Shown here one piece after another: positions 42,164-52,485 of a stretch of DNA of 64,000 nt; position 1 is the stretch's first letter; the number at the start of each line of letters is the position of its first letter. The position numbers were made by a program, and so were the translations under genes. Origin of the DNA: Herbiconiux sp. VKM Ac-1786. GTDB taxonomy: Bacteria; Actinomycetota; Actinomycetes; Actinomycetales; Microbacteriaceae. Below the pieces are notes generated by a model. That model did not search any database and had not been told where the DNA came from. It saw only the letters and a list, made by a program, of their open reading frames with translations. The DNA lies in NCBI RefSeq assembly GCF_015350805.1, contig NZ_JADKSG010000001.1, forward strand, positions 806,001 to 870,000, given 5' to 3'.

Positions 42164-43807
42164 TCACCGGAAGGCGAGGATCTCCGGCCCCCACGCCTCG
42201 CGGATCTCCCCGTCGGGGTCGTGCTCGACCCGCTCCTCGCGGTCGATGATGAGCGTGGGACGGGTCTCGGGATCGTAGGGCGGCCAGGGCACGACGTCGT
42301 CGGAGCCCGCGGCGTCCGGATCTGCGCCGGCCGAGAGCTCGGGCGCCTCACCGCGGGCGAACGCGATCCAGCGGCCGCGCATCCGCCCCGCCACCCGCAG
42401 CGCCTCGGGTCGGCCGCCCAGCCCGAACACGATGTCGCGGCCGCGCGGCGCGAACGAGCCGAAGACGTAGGCCAGCTCGGCGGCGTGGGTGGCGCCGATG
42501 CCGGTGACCTTGAGGAGGGGCGTGGCGTGGTCGAAGCGGTACATCCAGGTGGGGGCGTTCCGGCTGTGGGCCTCGGCGAGCCAGATGCTGGGCATCCGGA
42601 ACCCCGCGTCGCGGGAGACCTCGGCGGGTGTGCGGCGCCGGGGGTAGCTCGGGTAGGCGCTCGTGATGCGCGCCCCCGCCTCGTCGAAACCGGGCGCACC
42701 GGGGTTGTCGGCGGCGATCTCGGCGAACATCTGCTCGATCTTCTCGGAGGTGATCGGCAGGAGCGGCGAACGCATCAGCTTGAAGAACGACGACTCGTCG
42801 CGGTTGGTGCCGATGATCAGCGGCAGGCGGGGCACATGCCCCTCGCGGAATGCGGTCAGCGGGTACTCGGGCACGACCTCGTCGTCGATCACGGGCGCCA
42901 TCGCGAGCGTGCCGGGCACCGAGCCGGAGACCTCGTGCACCAGCTCGGCGCCGGCGTCGACGAGGTCGAAGGGGTCGAGCTCGCGCAGGCGGTGGGCGTC
43001 GCCCGGCTCGATGCCGACGATGTCGAGGAAGCGGTGGGCCACGGTGGCCGCGCGCTCCCGGCCGTAGACCGAGGTGACGGGGGCGCTCTGCGCGATGGCC
43101 CGGTGGAAGAGGCCGGCCGTCAGGGGCGAGGCCATCAACGCGATGACGGATGCTCCCCCGGCCGATTCGCCGAACAGCGTGACGTTGCCGGGGTCGCCGC
43201 CGAAGGCGGCGATGTTCTGCTGCACCCACGTCAGGCCCGCGATCTGGTCACGGAGGCCGACGTTCGCGTCGAAGCCGTGGCCGAACGACTCCCCGGTCGC
43301 GCGGTTCAGGGAGGAGAAGTCGACGAAGCCCAGGATGCCCAGCCGGTAGTTGACCGTGACCACGACGACGTCGCCCTCGGCCGCGAGGGTCGTGGCGTCG
43401 TAGAAGCGCTGGGCGGTGGAGCCGGCGAAGTAGCCGCCGCCGTGGATCCAGACCATGACCGGCCGGCCCGCCGCGCCGGACGCGCCCGCGCCACCCGGCG
43501 CACCCGCCGGGGCCGCCGCGCCCGCCGGCGCCCAGACGTTGACCGTCAGGCAGTCCTCGCTGAGCGGCACCGAGGGGTCGACGTCCATCGACTTCAGCAC
43601 GTGCTGCGGGGCCATCGCCCCGAACGCCGTCGCATCCCGCAGCTCGTGCCAGGGCGCGGGCGGCTGCGGCCGGCGGAAGCGGCGGTTCCCGGTGGGCGCG
43701 GCCGCGAACGGGATGCCCTTCCAGCTGAGCACCTCGCCGTCCCGGGCGCCGCGCACGGCACCGGCGGCGGTCTTGCGGATGAGCGATTCCCGGTCTCCGC
43801 GCGTCAT
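42164..43807 (-). CDS. Type B carboxylesterase
   Basis: A 547-aa alpha/beta hydrolase of the carboxylesterase B family. The oxyanion hole is VMVWIHGGGYFAGSTAQRFY, the nucleophile elbow VTLFGESAGGASVIALMASP (Ser about residue 218), with SEDCLTVNVWAPAGA the family's N-terminal signature. The acid residue probably lies in GTNRDESSFFKL and the His in TGIGATHAAELAYVFGSF. It has no signal peptide, so it is likely cytoplasmic. The natural ester is unknown. The ATG is 6 nt after a TAGCAT element. Confidence 0.93.
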   Translation of the reverse strand: MTRGDRESLIRKTAAGAVRGARDGEVLSWKGIPFAAAPTGNRRFRRPQPPAPWHELRDATAFGAMAPQHVLKSMDVDPSVPLSEDCLTVNVWAPAGAAAPAGAPGGAGASGAAGRPVMVWIHGGGYFAGSTAQRFYDATTLAAEGDVVVVTVNYRLGILGFVDFSSLNRATGESFGHGFDANVGLRDQIAGLTWVQQNIAAFGGDPGNVTLFGESAGGASVIALMASPLTAGLFHRAIAQSAPVTSVYGRERAATVAHRFLDIVGIEPGDAHRLRELDPFDLVDAGAELVHEVSGSVPGTLAMAPVIDDEVVPEYPLTAFREGHVPRLPLIIGTNRDESSFFKLMRSPLLPITSEKIEQMFAEIAADNPGAPGFDEAGARITSAYPSYPRRRTPAEVSRDAGFRMPSIWLAEAHSRNAPTWMYRFDHATPLLKVTGIGATHAAELAYVFGSFAPRGRDIVFGLGGRPEALRVAGRMRGRWIAFARGEAPELSAGADPDAAGSDDVVPWPPYDPETRPTLIIDREERVEHDPDGEIREAWGPEILAFR

Positions 43808-43813
43808 GCTCCG

Positions 43814-43819
43814 ATGCTA
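43814..43819 (-). promoter_or_regulatory. -10 element of the carboxylesterase gene
   Basis: TAGCAT on the minus strand, 6 nt before the ATG; it overlaps the stop codon of the upstream MFS gene (43817). Confidence 0.45.
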
Positions 43820-45148
43820 CTCACGGCGGCTGGGTTCGGCCGGAGCGTCGGCGACGCCCGCGTCGACCGCCGGCGAGGCACCCTCCGGCGCTCCGGAGTC
43901 GCCCGCCGCCTCCTTCTCGGCCACCGCCCGCGACGCCGCGATCGCCGCGCGCCCCGAGGGCAGCGCGATCGCGACCACCACCACGACCACCGTCACCGCG
44001 CCCGCCACGACGAGCAGCAGCTGCACGCTGATCACGTCGGCCAGCGGCCCGAAGACGCTCATGCCGATGGGGGCGGCCAGCGCCATCACGATCCCCACGT
44101 AGCTGAACACCCGCCCGTGCTTGTCGGGGTCGACCGTCTCCTGCACCAGCGTCATGAACGGCGCCGAGAACAGGGGCACCAGCAGGCCGAAGCCGAACAT
44201 GAAGCCGTAGAACACCCAGAGGTTCGGGCTCAGCCCGAGGGCCGTGGTGAACACGGCGAAGCCGAAGGTGGCGAACAGGATCAGCCCCATCCGGCTGAAC
44301 CGGGCGAGCACGGTCGAGACGAGGACGCCGCCGATGATCATGCCGACGCTGAAGGCGAGTTCGAGCACCGTCACCATCCACACCTCGTCGCCGAAGGTGC
44401 GCGCGACCAGCAGCGGGGTGATGAACGACGGCGCCACCGTGAGCAGGAAGATGATGGCGAACACCACCAGCAGCCAGCGCACCACCTTGTGCCGCCAGAT
44501 GTACTGCAGCCCCTCGACGAGGTCGTAGCGGAAGCTCGTCTCCTTCGCCGCGATCGACGCCAGCGTCGGCACCGTCACGAACGCGAGCAGGCCGACGCCG
44601 ATCACCGCCGTCACCACGTCGATGAAGAACACCGGCACGATGCCGAACACCCCGAACACCGCCCCCGCCGCGGCGGGCGCGAGCAGCGCCATGGCCGACT
44701 GGATGGTCTGGAACAGCCCGTTCACCCGCATCAGCTGATCGGGCGGCGCGATCTGCGGGATCATCGCCTGCACAGCCGGCGACTGCACCCCGGCCCCGAT
44801 CGAGCGCACGCCGACCGCGACGAGGATGATCCACAGATCGGTGAGGCCGTTGAGCATCAGCAGGGCCAGCGCGAGCGTGGCCAGCGCGATGCTGCTGTCG
44901 GCGATCATCACGAGCACCTTGCGGTTGACCCGGTCGGCGATCACCCCGCCGAAGATCGACACGATGCCCTGCGGCAGGAAGGCGGCGAGCGCGTAGAGCG
45001 CCACGGCCAGCCCCGACCGGGTCTCGAAGGTGACGTACCACATGACCGCGTACTGCACGATCATCGACCCGAACAGCGACACCGTCTGCCCGGTGAGGAA
45101 CAGACCGGTGTTCCTCTTCCAGTGCTCCGGAGCTTCGGCGGTGGTCAT
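43817..45148 (-). CDS. MFS transporter (MFS_3/enterobactin exporter-like)
   Basis: A 443-aa, 12-helix exporter. It begins WKRNTGLFLTGQTVSLFGSM and has motif A FGGVIADRVNRKVLVMIADS, as in the MFS_3 group that exports macrolides or siderophores. The second half repeats the layout (FSRMGLILFATFGFAVFTTA). The last 40 residues are a disordered acidic tail. ATG 45148 is 6 nt after a TACGCT element. It abuts the carboxylesterase gene (9 bp), so the two may be partly cotranscribed. The substrate is unknown. Confidence 0.88.
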   Translation of the reverse strand: MTTAEAPEHWKRNTGLFLTGQTVSLFGSMIVQYAVMWYVTFETRSGLAVALYALAAFLPQGIVSIFGGVIADRVNRKVLVMIADSSIALATLALALLMLNGLTDLWIILVAVGVRSIGAGVQSPAVQAMIPQIAPPDQLMRVNGLFQTIQSAMALLAPAAAGAVFGVFGIVPVFFIDVVTAVIGVGLLAFVTVPTLASIAAKETSFRYDLVEGLQYIWRHKVVRWLLVVFAIIFLLTVAPSFITPLLVARTFGDEVWMVTVLELAFSVGMIIGGVLVSTVLARFSRMGLILFATFGFAVFTTALGLSPNLWVFYGFMFGFGLLVPLFSAPFMTLVQETVDPDKHGRVFSYVGIVMALAAPIGMSVFGPLADVISVQLLLVVAGAVTVVVVVVAIALPSGRAAIAASRAVAEKEAAGDSGAPEGASPAVDAGVADAPAEPSRRE

Positions 45149-45154
45149 GTGAAC

Positions 45155-45160
45155 AGCGTA
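45155..45160 (-). promoter_or_regulatory. -10 element of the MFS_3 transporter gene
   Basis: TACGCT on the minus strand, 6 nt before the ATG at 45148. Confidence 0.4.
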
Positions 45161-45201
45161 CACATCACCACCGACACCGGGGAAGGTGCGGGCCGGAACC
45201 C

Positions 45202-46806
45202 CTAGGCGCTGTGCCGGTGGCGGGTGCGCGGCAGGGTCGGCAGGTCGCTCAGCGCCGGGCCCTCGAGCCGCGTGCCGTCGGCCGCGAAGCGCGAGGCGTG
45301 CAGCGGGCAGTCCCAGCTGCGCTCGGCGTCGTTCCACTCCAGCACCCCGCCGAGGTGCGGGCAGACGGCGCTCACGGCACAGGTGCGACCCTCCACCGTC
45401 GAGATCCCCACGGGGCGACCGGCCGAGTTGGCCACCACTCCCTCGCCCTCCCGGGGCTTCGGCACGGGCGTCGAGCGGGTCTCGGCGCCCAGCCACCCCT
45501 TGGCCGTCTGAAGGCCCACGGATGCTCCTGCCGCCGCCCCCTTGGCCAGGTCGGCCGGCCGCGTGAGCCGCGTGCCGAGCACCGTCTGCCAGTGCGCCCG
45601 CTCACGCCGCGGCGTGCCGGTCAGCTCGTCGGTCAGCCGGATGGCGGCCCCCGCCGAATTGGTCAGCCCCCACTTGGCGTACCCGGTCGCGAGGAGGATC
45701 CGGCCGCGACCCCGCGGCAGCGACCCCACGAAGGGGATCATGTTGAGCGACTCGTAGTCCTGCGCCGACCAGGCGTGCGTCAGCCGGGCCCCCGGCCACT
45801 GAGCCTCGGTCCAGCGCTCGAGCTGGGCGACGCGCTCCTTCTCGGAGCGGTCGCCGGGGCGCCCGACCGAGTGGCCGTCGCCGCCGATCACCAGCAGCTC
45901 CGTCCCCTCGTGCGGGGCCGTGCGCACCGAGCGCGAGCCCTCCTCGGCCGAGTCGCCGACGGAGATGAACATGCCGTCCGGGAGTGCGCCGGCACGGGCA
46001 TCCGGAATCTCGAACGCCAGCCCGTAGCTGCGGAGGCCCTCGACCTTGGCGAAGTAGAGGCCCCGGTCGAGGATCGGCGTCGCCGTCGCGAGCACGACCG
46101 ACCCGGCCCGCAGCTCGCCGCGGCTCGTGCGCACGCGCGCCGGCTTCGAGGCACGCACCCCGGTGACGCGGGTCTGCGTGTGCAGCACCCCGCCGGCGGC
46201 GACGAAGGCGGCGGCGAGCGCCTCGAGCACGTCCATCGTGTCGAGCTGCGCCTGCTCGGGCAGAGCGACACCGAAGGCGAAGGGGAACGGCACGTCGACG
46301 TCGTCGGGGGTGACGAGCGACACCGGCAGCCCGGCCTCGCGCGCGGCCCGGTACTCGGCGTCGACCGTGTCGGCGGCCTTCGAGTCGGGGTGCTGGGCGT
46401 AGCTGTAGGCGGTGCGGTACTCCACCGGCACCCCCGCCTCCTCGCAGAACCCGAGCAGCCACTCCTGCCCGTCGCGGTTCATCGCGGCATAGGCCTTCAG
46501 GATGCGCGACGAGTGGTGCGAGCGGATGCTCGAGAAGCGGCTGCCCTGCAGGAGCGACACCTTCCCGGTCGTGTTGCCCGAGGCCAGCGCGCCGATGTCG
46601 AGGGCTTCGAGCACCGCGACCCGCTTGCCGGCGCGGGCGAGCCGAAGGGCGGTGATCAGGCCGGTCAGGCCGGCGCCCACGACGGCGACGTCGTGGACGG
46701 GGCTCGGGTCGAAGGGCGTCGCGACGGATGCGCGGGCGGGCCGGTCGCGCCAGAGCGAGCGTCCGGCGGGCGGCTGGGCCGAGGCACTGGGGTGAGAGTC
46801 AGGCAT
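45202..46806 (-). CDS. DAO-type FAD oxidoreductase with C-terminal Rieske domain
   Basis: A 534-aa fusion. The N-terminal FAD-binding domain begins DVAVVGAGLTGLITALRLAR (GxGxxG, about residue 43) and is of the D-amino-acid/glycine oxidase (DAO) fold. The C-terminal Rieske domain (about 455-530) has both cluster motifs: CAVSAVCPHLGGVLEW (CPH) and WDCPLHASRFAADG (CPLH), giving the 2Fe-2S ligands C-x-H and C-x-x-H. The substrate is unknown; such fusions are widespread in actinobacteria. A GAGGAG ribosome binding site abuts the ATG. It is divergent from the acidic 59-aa protein. Confidence 0.92.
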   Translation of the reverse strand: MPDSHPSASAQPPAGRSLWRDRPARASVATPFDPSPVHDVAVVGAGLTGLITALRLARAGKRVAVLEALDIGALASGNTTGKVSLLQGSRFSSIRSHHSSRILKAYAAMNRDGQEWLLGFCEEAGVPVEYRTAYSYAQHPDSKAADTVDAEYRAAREAGLPVSLVTPDDVDVPFPFAFGVALPEQAQLDTMDVLEALAAAFVAAGGVLHTQTRVTGVRASKPARVRTSRGELRAGSVVLATATPILDRGLYFAKVEGLRSYGLAFEIPDARAGALPDGMFISVGDSAEEGSRSVRTAPHEGTELLVIGGDGHSVGRPGDRSEKERVAQLERWTEAQWPGARLTHAWSAQDYESLNMIPFVGSLPRGRGRILLATGYAKWGLTNSAGAAIRLTDELTGTPRRERAHWQTVLGTRLTRPADLAKGAAAGASVGLQTAKGWLGAETRSTPVPKPREGEGVVANSAGRPVGISTVEGRTCAVSAVCPHLGGVLEWNDAERSWDCPLHASRFAADGTRLEGPALSDLPTLPRTRHRHSA

Positions 46807-46888
46807 CTCCTCAGTACACTCCTCCCGCCGCCCGAAAGGTGCGTAAGTTGGAGGGGTTGCAGCTATCGATTTCCCCGAGAGGAACGGC

Positions 46889-47068
46889 ATGTCCGACGTG
46901 AACGACCGAATCGAAGACCCCGACCTGACCGACATCGGCGCGGAGGACGTCGATCTCGACGACACCGTCAGCATCGACGAGGTGCAGGACGACGACGCGG
47001 AGGAGATCAACCCCGTGTTCGGCGACGACCAGGAGGTCATCGCCGACAACCTCAACTACGACGAGTAG
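46889..47068 (+). CDS. 59-aa highly acidic protein
   Basis: A short, strongly acidic ORF (DVNDRIEDPDLTDIGAEDVD, DLDDTVSIDEVQDDDAEEIN, PVFGDDQEVIADNLNYDE). About 40 percent of the residues are Asp or Glu and there is one basic residue. It has a good ribosome binding site (GAGAGG, 6 nt before the ATG) and is followed by a strong bidirectional terminator, which supports a real gene. No family is recognised and no membrane or metal-binding motif is seen. It is divergent from the Rieske oxidoreductase and converges on argG. Confidence 0.72.
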   Translation: MSDVNDRIEDPDLTDIGAEDVDLDDTVSIDEVQDDDAEEINPVFGDDQEVIADNLNYDE

Positions 47069-47079
47069 CCCTCACGCCA

Positions 47080-47123
47080 ACGGCCCCGGCCGCCCGGCTC
47101 GATGAGCGGGTGACCGGGGTCGT
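47080..47123. terminator. Bidirectional terminator between the acidic protein gene and argG
   Basis: ACGGCCCCGG (47080) pairs with CCGGGGTCGT (47114) with one G-U, and inside it CCC-GCTC pairs with GAGC-GGG around a GAT loop. It lies between converging stops at 47068 and 47153. Confidence 0.7.
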
Positions 47124-47152
47124 CGTGCGTGCGGGCCTGGGCGCGGACGACG

Positions 47153-48595
<1,443 letters not shown>

Positions 48596-48599
48596 CTAA

Positions 48600-48605
48600 A
48601 TCCTA
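48600..48605 (-). promoter_or_regulatory. -10 element of argG
   Basis: TAGGAT on the minus strand, 7 nt before the ATG; it predicts a leaderless mRNA, so no ARG-type leader would exist. Confidence 0.5.
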
Positions 48606-48647
48606 TGGTCTCGCCGCACCCGCCTCGGAACGGTGTTGACTGACGGG

Positions 48648-50003
48648 ATGAGCTCCTGGGTCGACCACGTGATGTGGTGGCATGTCTATCCGCTCGGCTT
48701 CACGGGGGCACCCGTGCGTCCCGAGGCGGGTGAGGCTGCGTCGACGGATGCTCCCGCCCACCGCCTCGGCCGCCTCGAGTCCTGGCTCGACCACGTGGTC
48801 GACCTCGGCCTGAACGGCCTCGCGCTAGGCCCCGTCTTCGCGAGCTCCACCCACGGCTACGACACCACCGACCACTTCCGCATCGACCCGCGGCTCGGCG
48901 ACGAGGCCGACTTCGACCGGCTGGTCGCCGCCGCGCACGAGCGGGGCGTGCGCGTGCTGCTCGACGGGGTCTTCAACCATGTGGGCCGGGCTCATCCTGC
49001 CTTCGCCGCGCTGGAGGAGTCGGGGCCGTCTGCCGCCACCGCCGGCCTCTTCCGGGTCGACTGGGACGGCTGGCAGCCGGGCGACCCCGTGCGCGCCGAC
49101 GTCTTCGAGGGGCACGACCAGCTCGTCGCCCTCGACCACTCCTCCCCCGCGGTGGCCGACCTCGTGGTCGAGGTCATGACGTACTGGCTCGGCCGCGGCG
49201 CCGACGGCTGGCGGCTCGACGCGGCGTACGCGGTGCCGCCGGCGTTCTGGGCCTCGGTGCTGCCGAGGGTGCGGGACGCGCATCCGGAGGCCTGGTTCAC
49301 CGGCGAGGTGATCCACGGCGACGCGCTCGCGATCGTGGCCGAGTCGGGGCTCGACTCGCTCACCCAGTACGAGCTGTGGCAGGGCCTCTGGCACGGCATC
49401 GCCGACGCGAACCTGTTCGAGCTGAAGCACGCCATCGAACGCGGCAACGAGCTGCTCGAGGGCTTCGTGCCGACCACCTTCGTGGGCAATCACGACGTCT
49501 CGCGCATCGCCTCGGCGATCCCGGATGCGCGGCATCTGCCGCACGCCCTCGCCCTGCTGTTCACCCTGGCGGGCACGCCGATGGTCTACGCGGGCGACGA
49601 GTACGGGCTGCGCGCCGTGAAGGAGGAGCGGCTCGGCGGCGACGACGCGGTGCGGCCGGAGTTCCCGGACTCGCCGCCGTCGCCGGACACTCTTCCCGCC
49701 TCGCTGCCGGGTGCCGGGGCGGATGCGGTCGAGCTGCTGGCGCTGCACGGCGAGCTGATCGCGCTGCGGCGGCGGCACGCCTGGCTGCACTCGGCGCGGT
49801 CGGACGTGCTGCACGTCACGAACACGGCGCTCGTCGTACGCACGGCGACCGGGTCGGGCGCGGTGGTGACGGCGCTGAACATCGGCGACGAGGCGGTCGC
49901 GGTGCCGGCGGGCGGGGCCTCGGCGGTGCTGGCCGGGTCGGCGTCGCTCGCGGCGGGGCGGGCGAGCCTCCCGCCGCACGGGTGGGCGGTGCTCGGCGAC
50001 TGA
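48648..50003 (+). CDS. GH13 alpha-amylase family glycosidase
   Basis: A 451-aa (beta/alpha)8-barrel enzyme. The four conserved GH13 regions are visible: VRVLLDGVFNHVGRAH (region I), DGWRLDAAYAV with the nucleophile Asp (II), WFTGEVIHGDAL with the acid/base Glu (III) and TFVGNHDVSRIA with the transition-state Asp (IV). A small C-terminal beta domain follows (about 390-451). There is no signal peptide, so it probably works on intracellular alpha-glucans, maltodextrins or trehalose-related sugars. ATG 48648 is preferred; 55 bp separate it from divergent argG. Confidence 0.92.
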   Translation: MSSWVDHVMWWHVYPLGFTGAPVRPEAGEAASTDAPAHRLGRLESWLDHVVDLGLNGLALGPVFASSTHGYDTTDHFRIDPRLGDEADFDRLVAAAHERGVRVLLDGVFNHVGRAHPAFAALEESGPSAATAGLFRVDWDGWQPGDPVRADVFEGHDQLVALDHSSPAVADLVVEVMTYWLGRGADGWRLDAAYAVPPAFWASVLPRVRDAHPEAWFTGEVIHGDALAIVAESGLDSLTQYELWQGLWHGIADANLFELKHAIERGNELLEGFVPTTFVGNHDVSRIASAIPDARHLPHALALLFTLAGTPMVYAGDEYGLRAVKEERLGGDDAVRPEFPDSPPSPDTLPASLPGAGADAVELLALHGELIALRRRHAWLHSARSDVLHVTNTALVVRTATGSGAVVTALNIGDEAVAVPAGGASAVLAGSASLAAGRASLPPHGWAVLGD

Positions 50004-50044
50004 CGCCCGGTCGGGCCTCGCCGCCAGTCAGGCTTCGCCGCGGG

Positions 50045-50377
50045 TCAGGCCTCGGTGTGGGCGGCCGACTTGTCCTGAAGGAACTGGCAGAGCGCGGCGG
50101 CCACCGCCAGCTCGGCCACCAGGGCCTGAAGGTCGAGCGACGACAGCTCGAGAGGCTTGGTGCGCTCGCCGAGCGTCACGCTCCAGTGCGGATCGCCGAC
50201 GCTGACCGGCTGCATGTAGATCTCGGTGCCCTCGTTCTTCAACGGGACGACGACGAGACCGGTGTCGGCGCCATCGCCTCCGTGCTGCACCAGGACGTTG
50301 ATGAGCTGCCCACCCTCGCGGGTGGTGCGGAACTCGTCGAGCCAGGCCTCCAGGGTCTCTTTGCTGTGGAACGGCAT
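50045..50377 (-). CDS. Hypothetical protein, 110 aa
   Basis: I do not recognise a family. The product is a soluble alpha/beta sequence: PFHSKETLEAWLDEFRTTRE, then strands VLVQHGG, TGLVVVPL and EIYMQPVSV, and a C-terminal helix LQALVAELAVAAALCQFLQD. No signal or membrane segment. Strong GC3 bias and a near-consensus TATCAT -10 element 6 nt before the ATG support a real gene. It converges on the GH13 gene. Confidence 0.7.
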   Translation of the reverse strand: MPFHSKETLEAWLDEFRTTREGGQLINVLVQHGGDGADTGLVVVPLKNEGTEIYMQPVSVGDPHWSVTLGERTKPLELSSLDLQALVAELAVAAALCQFLQDKSAAHTEA

Positions 50378-50383
50378 CTGCCG

Positions 50384-50389
50384 ATGATA
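50384..50389 (-). promoter_or_regulatory. -10 element of the 110-aa hypothetical gene
   Basis: TATCAT on the minus strand, 6 nt before the ATG at 50377. Confidence 0.5.
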
Positions 50390-50446
50390 TCGGGCGCCAC
50401 CGACACCGGGGTCGGAGCTGGCCGGATTGCGTCCGCTCGCCGAGGC

Positions 50447-51337
50447 CTAGAGCGGGCCGACCCCGAACGCCCGCGCCAGGCGGTCGATCTTCTCGGCGCG
50501 ACCGAGCCGCGGCAGGTCGCTGCCGTCGCGGATGACCCGACCGCGCGCCTCGAAGTCGGACAGGAAGTCGCGCGCCCACGTCACGTCGGACTGCGTCGGG
50601 CTGATCGCCTCGTTGATCACGGGCAGCTGGTCGGTGTCGAGGCAGAGCTTGCCGGTGAGCCCGAGCGCGACGGCGGTGGCCGACTGCTCGCGCAGCACGG
50701 GGTGGCTCGACGAGACGGTCGGCCCGTCGATCGGGCCGGGCAGGCCGCCGACGCGGCTCGCCACGACGAGGCGCGAGCGCGGGTAGGCCATCGCGATGTC
50801 CTCGGCGCTGGTGCCGGTGTCGCGGCGGTAGTCGCCGCTGCCGAAGGCGAGCCGGAACGCGCCTCGGGCGCGGGCGATGTTCACCGCCTCCTCGATGCCG
50901 AGGGCCGACTCGATCAGCACGAGCACGGGGGTGGTGCCGCCGAGGCGGTCGAAGGTCTCGGTGACGTGCGAGGCGTCCTCGGTCTTGGCGAGCATCACGC
51001 CCTTCAGCCCCGGCAGGCCCTTCAGCTGGTCGACGTCGTCGCTCCAGAAGTCGCTGGCGCGGTCGTTGATGCGCACCCAGGCGCTGCCGCCGCCGCTCAG
51101 CCAGGCGGCGACGTCGTCGCGGGAGGAGTCCTTGTGCTTCGGGTCGATCGCGTCCTCGAGGTCGAGCACGAGCTGGTCGGCGCGCGAGCGGGAGGCGCGG
51201 TCGAAGTCCTCGGTGCGCCGGGCCGACAGCAGCAGCCACGAGCGCGAGATCTCGGCGGGCACCTCGTGCCGCTCGGCGGCGGGTGCGGCGGGTGCGGCGG
51301 GCGCGCTGGTCGGCGTGGTCGTGGTCTCTGACGTCAT
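50447..51337 (-). CDS. HpcH/HpaI aldolase/citrate lyase family protein (CitE-like)
   Basis: A 296-aa TIM-barrel enzyme of the CitE-like group, which cleaves or hydrolyses malyl-, citramalyl- or related CoA esters. Characteristic segments: SWLLLSARRTEDFDRASRSR (N-terminal arginine), LVLDLEDAIDPKHKDSSRDD (metal/substrate acid), WVRINDRASDFWSDDVDQLK, VMLAKTEDASHV, VLVLIESALGIEEAVNIARA (metal-binding Glu) and RLAFGSGDYRRDTGTS (Asp). The exact substrate is not determinable. The first 20 residues are a disordered Ala/Thr tail. It is monocistronic, with GAGAGAAGC before the ATG. Confidence 0.9.
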   Translation of the reverse strand: MTSETTTTPTSAPAAPAAPAAERHEVPAEISRSWLLLSARRTEDFDRASRSRADQLVLDLEDAIDPKHKDSSRDDVAAWLSGGGSAWVRINDRASDFWSDDVDQLKGLPGLKGVMLAKTEDASHVTETFDRLGGTTPVLVLIESALGIEEAVNIARARGAFRLAFGSGDYRRDTGTSAEDIAMAYPRSRLVVASRVGGLPGPIDGPTVSSSHPVLREQSATAVALGLTGKLCLDTDQLPVINEAISPTQSDVTWARDFLSDFEARGRVIRDGSDLPRLGRAEKIDRLARAFGVGPL

Positions 51338-51421
51338 GGTGCTTCTCTCTTCATCGACAGGCTGCCCCTCAACCCTACGGTCCCCCGCCCCACCTCTCGA
51401 CTTGCGTGCATAACGAACGCA

Positions 51422-51457
51422 AGGGGCGAACGCGGGGTGACCCCCGCATCCGCCCCT
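51422..51457 (-). terminator. Hairpin downstream of the SDR gene
   Basis: AGGGGCG/CGCCCCT (7 bp) encloses an inner GCGGGG/CCCCGC stem. It follows the stop of the leftward SDR gene (51472) and lies before the lyase gene start; no T-tract. Confidence 0.6.
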
Positions 51458-51471
51458 CAGTCACAGCAGGT

Positions 51472-52365
51472 CTAGTGCGTCGGGGAGCCCCCGGTGACCG
51501 CGATCGTCTCGCCCACCACGTAGCTCGACTCCTGTGAGGCGAGGAAGACGAAGGCCGGGGCCAGCTCGACCGGCTGGCCGGCGCGGCCCATGGGGGTCTC
51601 GCTGCCGAACTCCTCGATCTTCTGGTTCGGCACGAAGGCCGGCTGCAGCGGCGTCCAGACGGGGCCGGGGGCCACGCCGTTCACGCGGATGCCGCGCTCG
51701 ATCAGCTGCTGCGCCATGGCCCGGGTCCAGTTGGCGATGCCCGCCTTCGAGACCGCGTACTCGGCGAGCGACGGCGACGGCACGAAGCCCTGGATGCTCG
51801 ACGTGGTGATGATCGACGCGCCCGGCTTCAGGTGCGGCGAGGCCGCCTTCGTCAACCAGAACAGCGGGTAGATGTTGGTCTTCAGCACGTGGTCGAGTGT
51901 CTCCGTCTCGAAGTCGTCGATGCTGTCGACGGTGGGCATGGTGCCGGCGTTGATGACCAGGATGTCGAGGCCGCCGAGACCCTCGACGGCGTCGGCGACG
52001 ACCTGCTGGTCGACGGCCTCGTCCTGCAGGTCGCCCGGCAGCAGCACGGCGGTGCGGCCCTCGGCGCGGATCAGCTCGGCGACCTCCTCGGCCTCCGCCT
52101 GCTCCTCGGCGAGGTAGCTGAGCGCGACGTCGGCGCCCTCGCGGGCGTAGGCGATCGCGACGGCCCGGCCGATCCCGGAGTCGGCTCCGGTGACCAGCGC
52201 CTTGCGGCCCGGCAGACGTCCGGTGCCGACGTAGGTGGTCTCGCCGTGGTCGGGTGCCGGGTCCATCTTGCGGGTGTCGCCGGGGCCGCTCTGCTGCTGG
52301 GCCGGGAACGGCGGGCGGGGGTGCTGGGTGGTCGGATCCTGGGGCGTGTACATGGTCTCGGACAT
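51472..52365 (-). CDS. SDR family oxidoreductase (YghA/glucose dehydrogenase-like)
   Basis: A 297-aa short-chain dehydrogenase with the roughly 45-residue N-terminal extension typical of the stress-linked YghA/YhdF subgroup (contains QQQSGPGDTRKMDPAPDHGE). NAD(P) motif KALVTGADSGIGRAVAIAYA (TGxxxGIG), NAG motif LDILVINAGTMPTVDS, catalytic Ser in SIITTSSIQGF and YxxxK in AEYAVSKAGIANW. Substrates of this group are poorly known (aldehydes, sugars). ATG 52365 starts 7 nt after a TAGCGT element; an in-frame GTG three codons upstream is less likely. Confidence 0.9.
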   Translation of the reverse strand: MSETMYTPQDPTTQHPRPPFPAQQQSGPGDTRKMDPAPDHGETTYVGTGRLPGRKALVTGADSGIGRAVAIAYAREGADVALSYLAEEQAEAEEVAELIRAEGRTAVLLPGDLQDEAVDQQVVADAVEGLGGLDILVINAGTMPTVDSIDDFETETLDHVLKTNIYPLFWLTKAASPHLKPGASIITTSSIQGFVPSPSLAEYAVSKAGIANWTRAMAQQLIERGIRVNGVAPGPVWTPLQPAFVPNQKIEEFGSETPMGRAGQPVELAPAFVFLASQESSYVVGETIAVTGGSPTH

Positions 52366-52372
52366 GCCCGCC

Positions 52373-52378
52373 ACGCTA
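52373..52378 (-). promoter_or_regulatory. -10 element of the SDR gene
   Basis: TAGCGT on the minus strand, 7 nt before the ATG at 52365. Confidence 0.4.
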
Positions 52379-52485
52379 CGACGGTCGATCCGATCGCGCG
52401 CGGGGCTTGCCGCCGATCGGCAGTCGGCGTACTCACGGGCGCGAACCGGTGCCGTGGGCGTCGCACAGGGCCATGATCGAGAGCG

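Noticed and set aside
40443-45205. Long plus-strand frames opposite apbE, the esterase and the MFS gene
   Set aside because: Their translations are Arg/Gly/His/Asp-rich shadows of the identified minus-strand genes.
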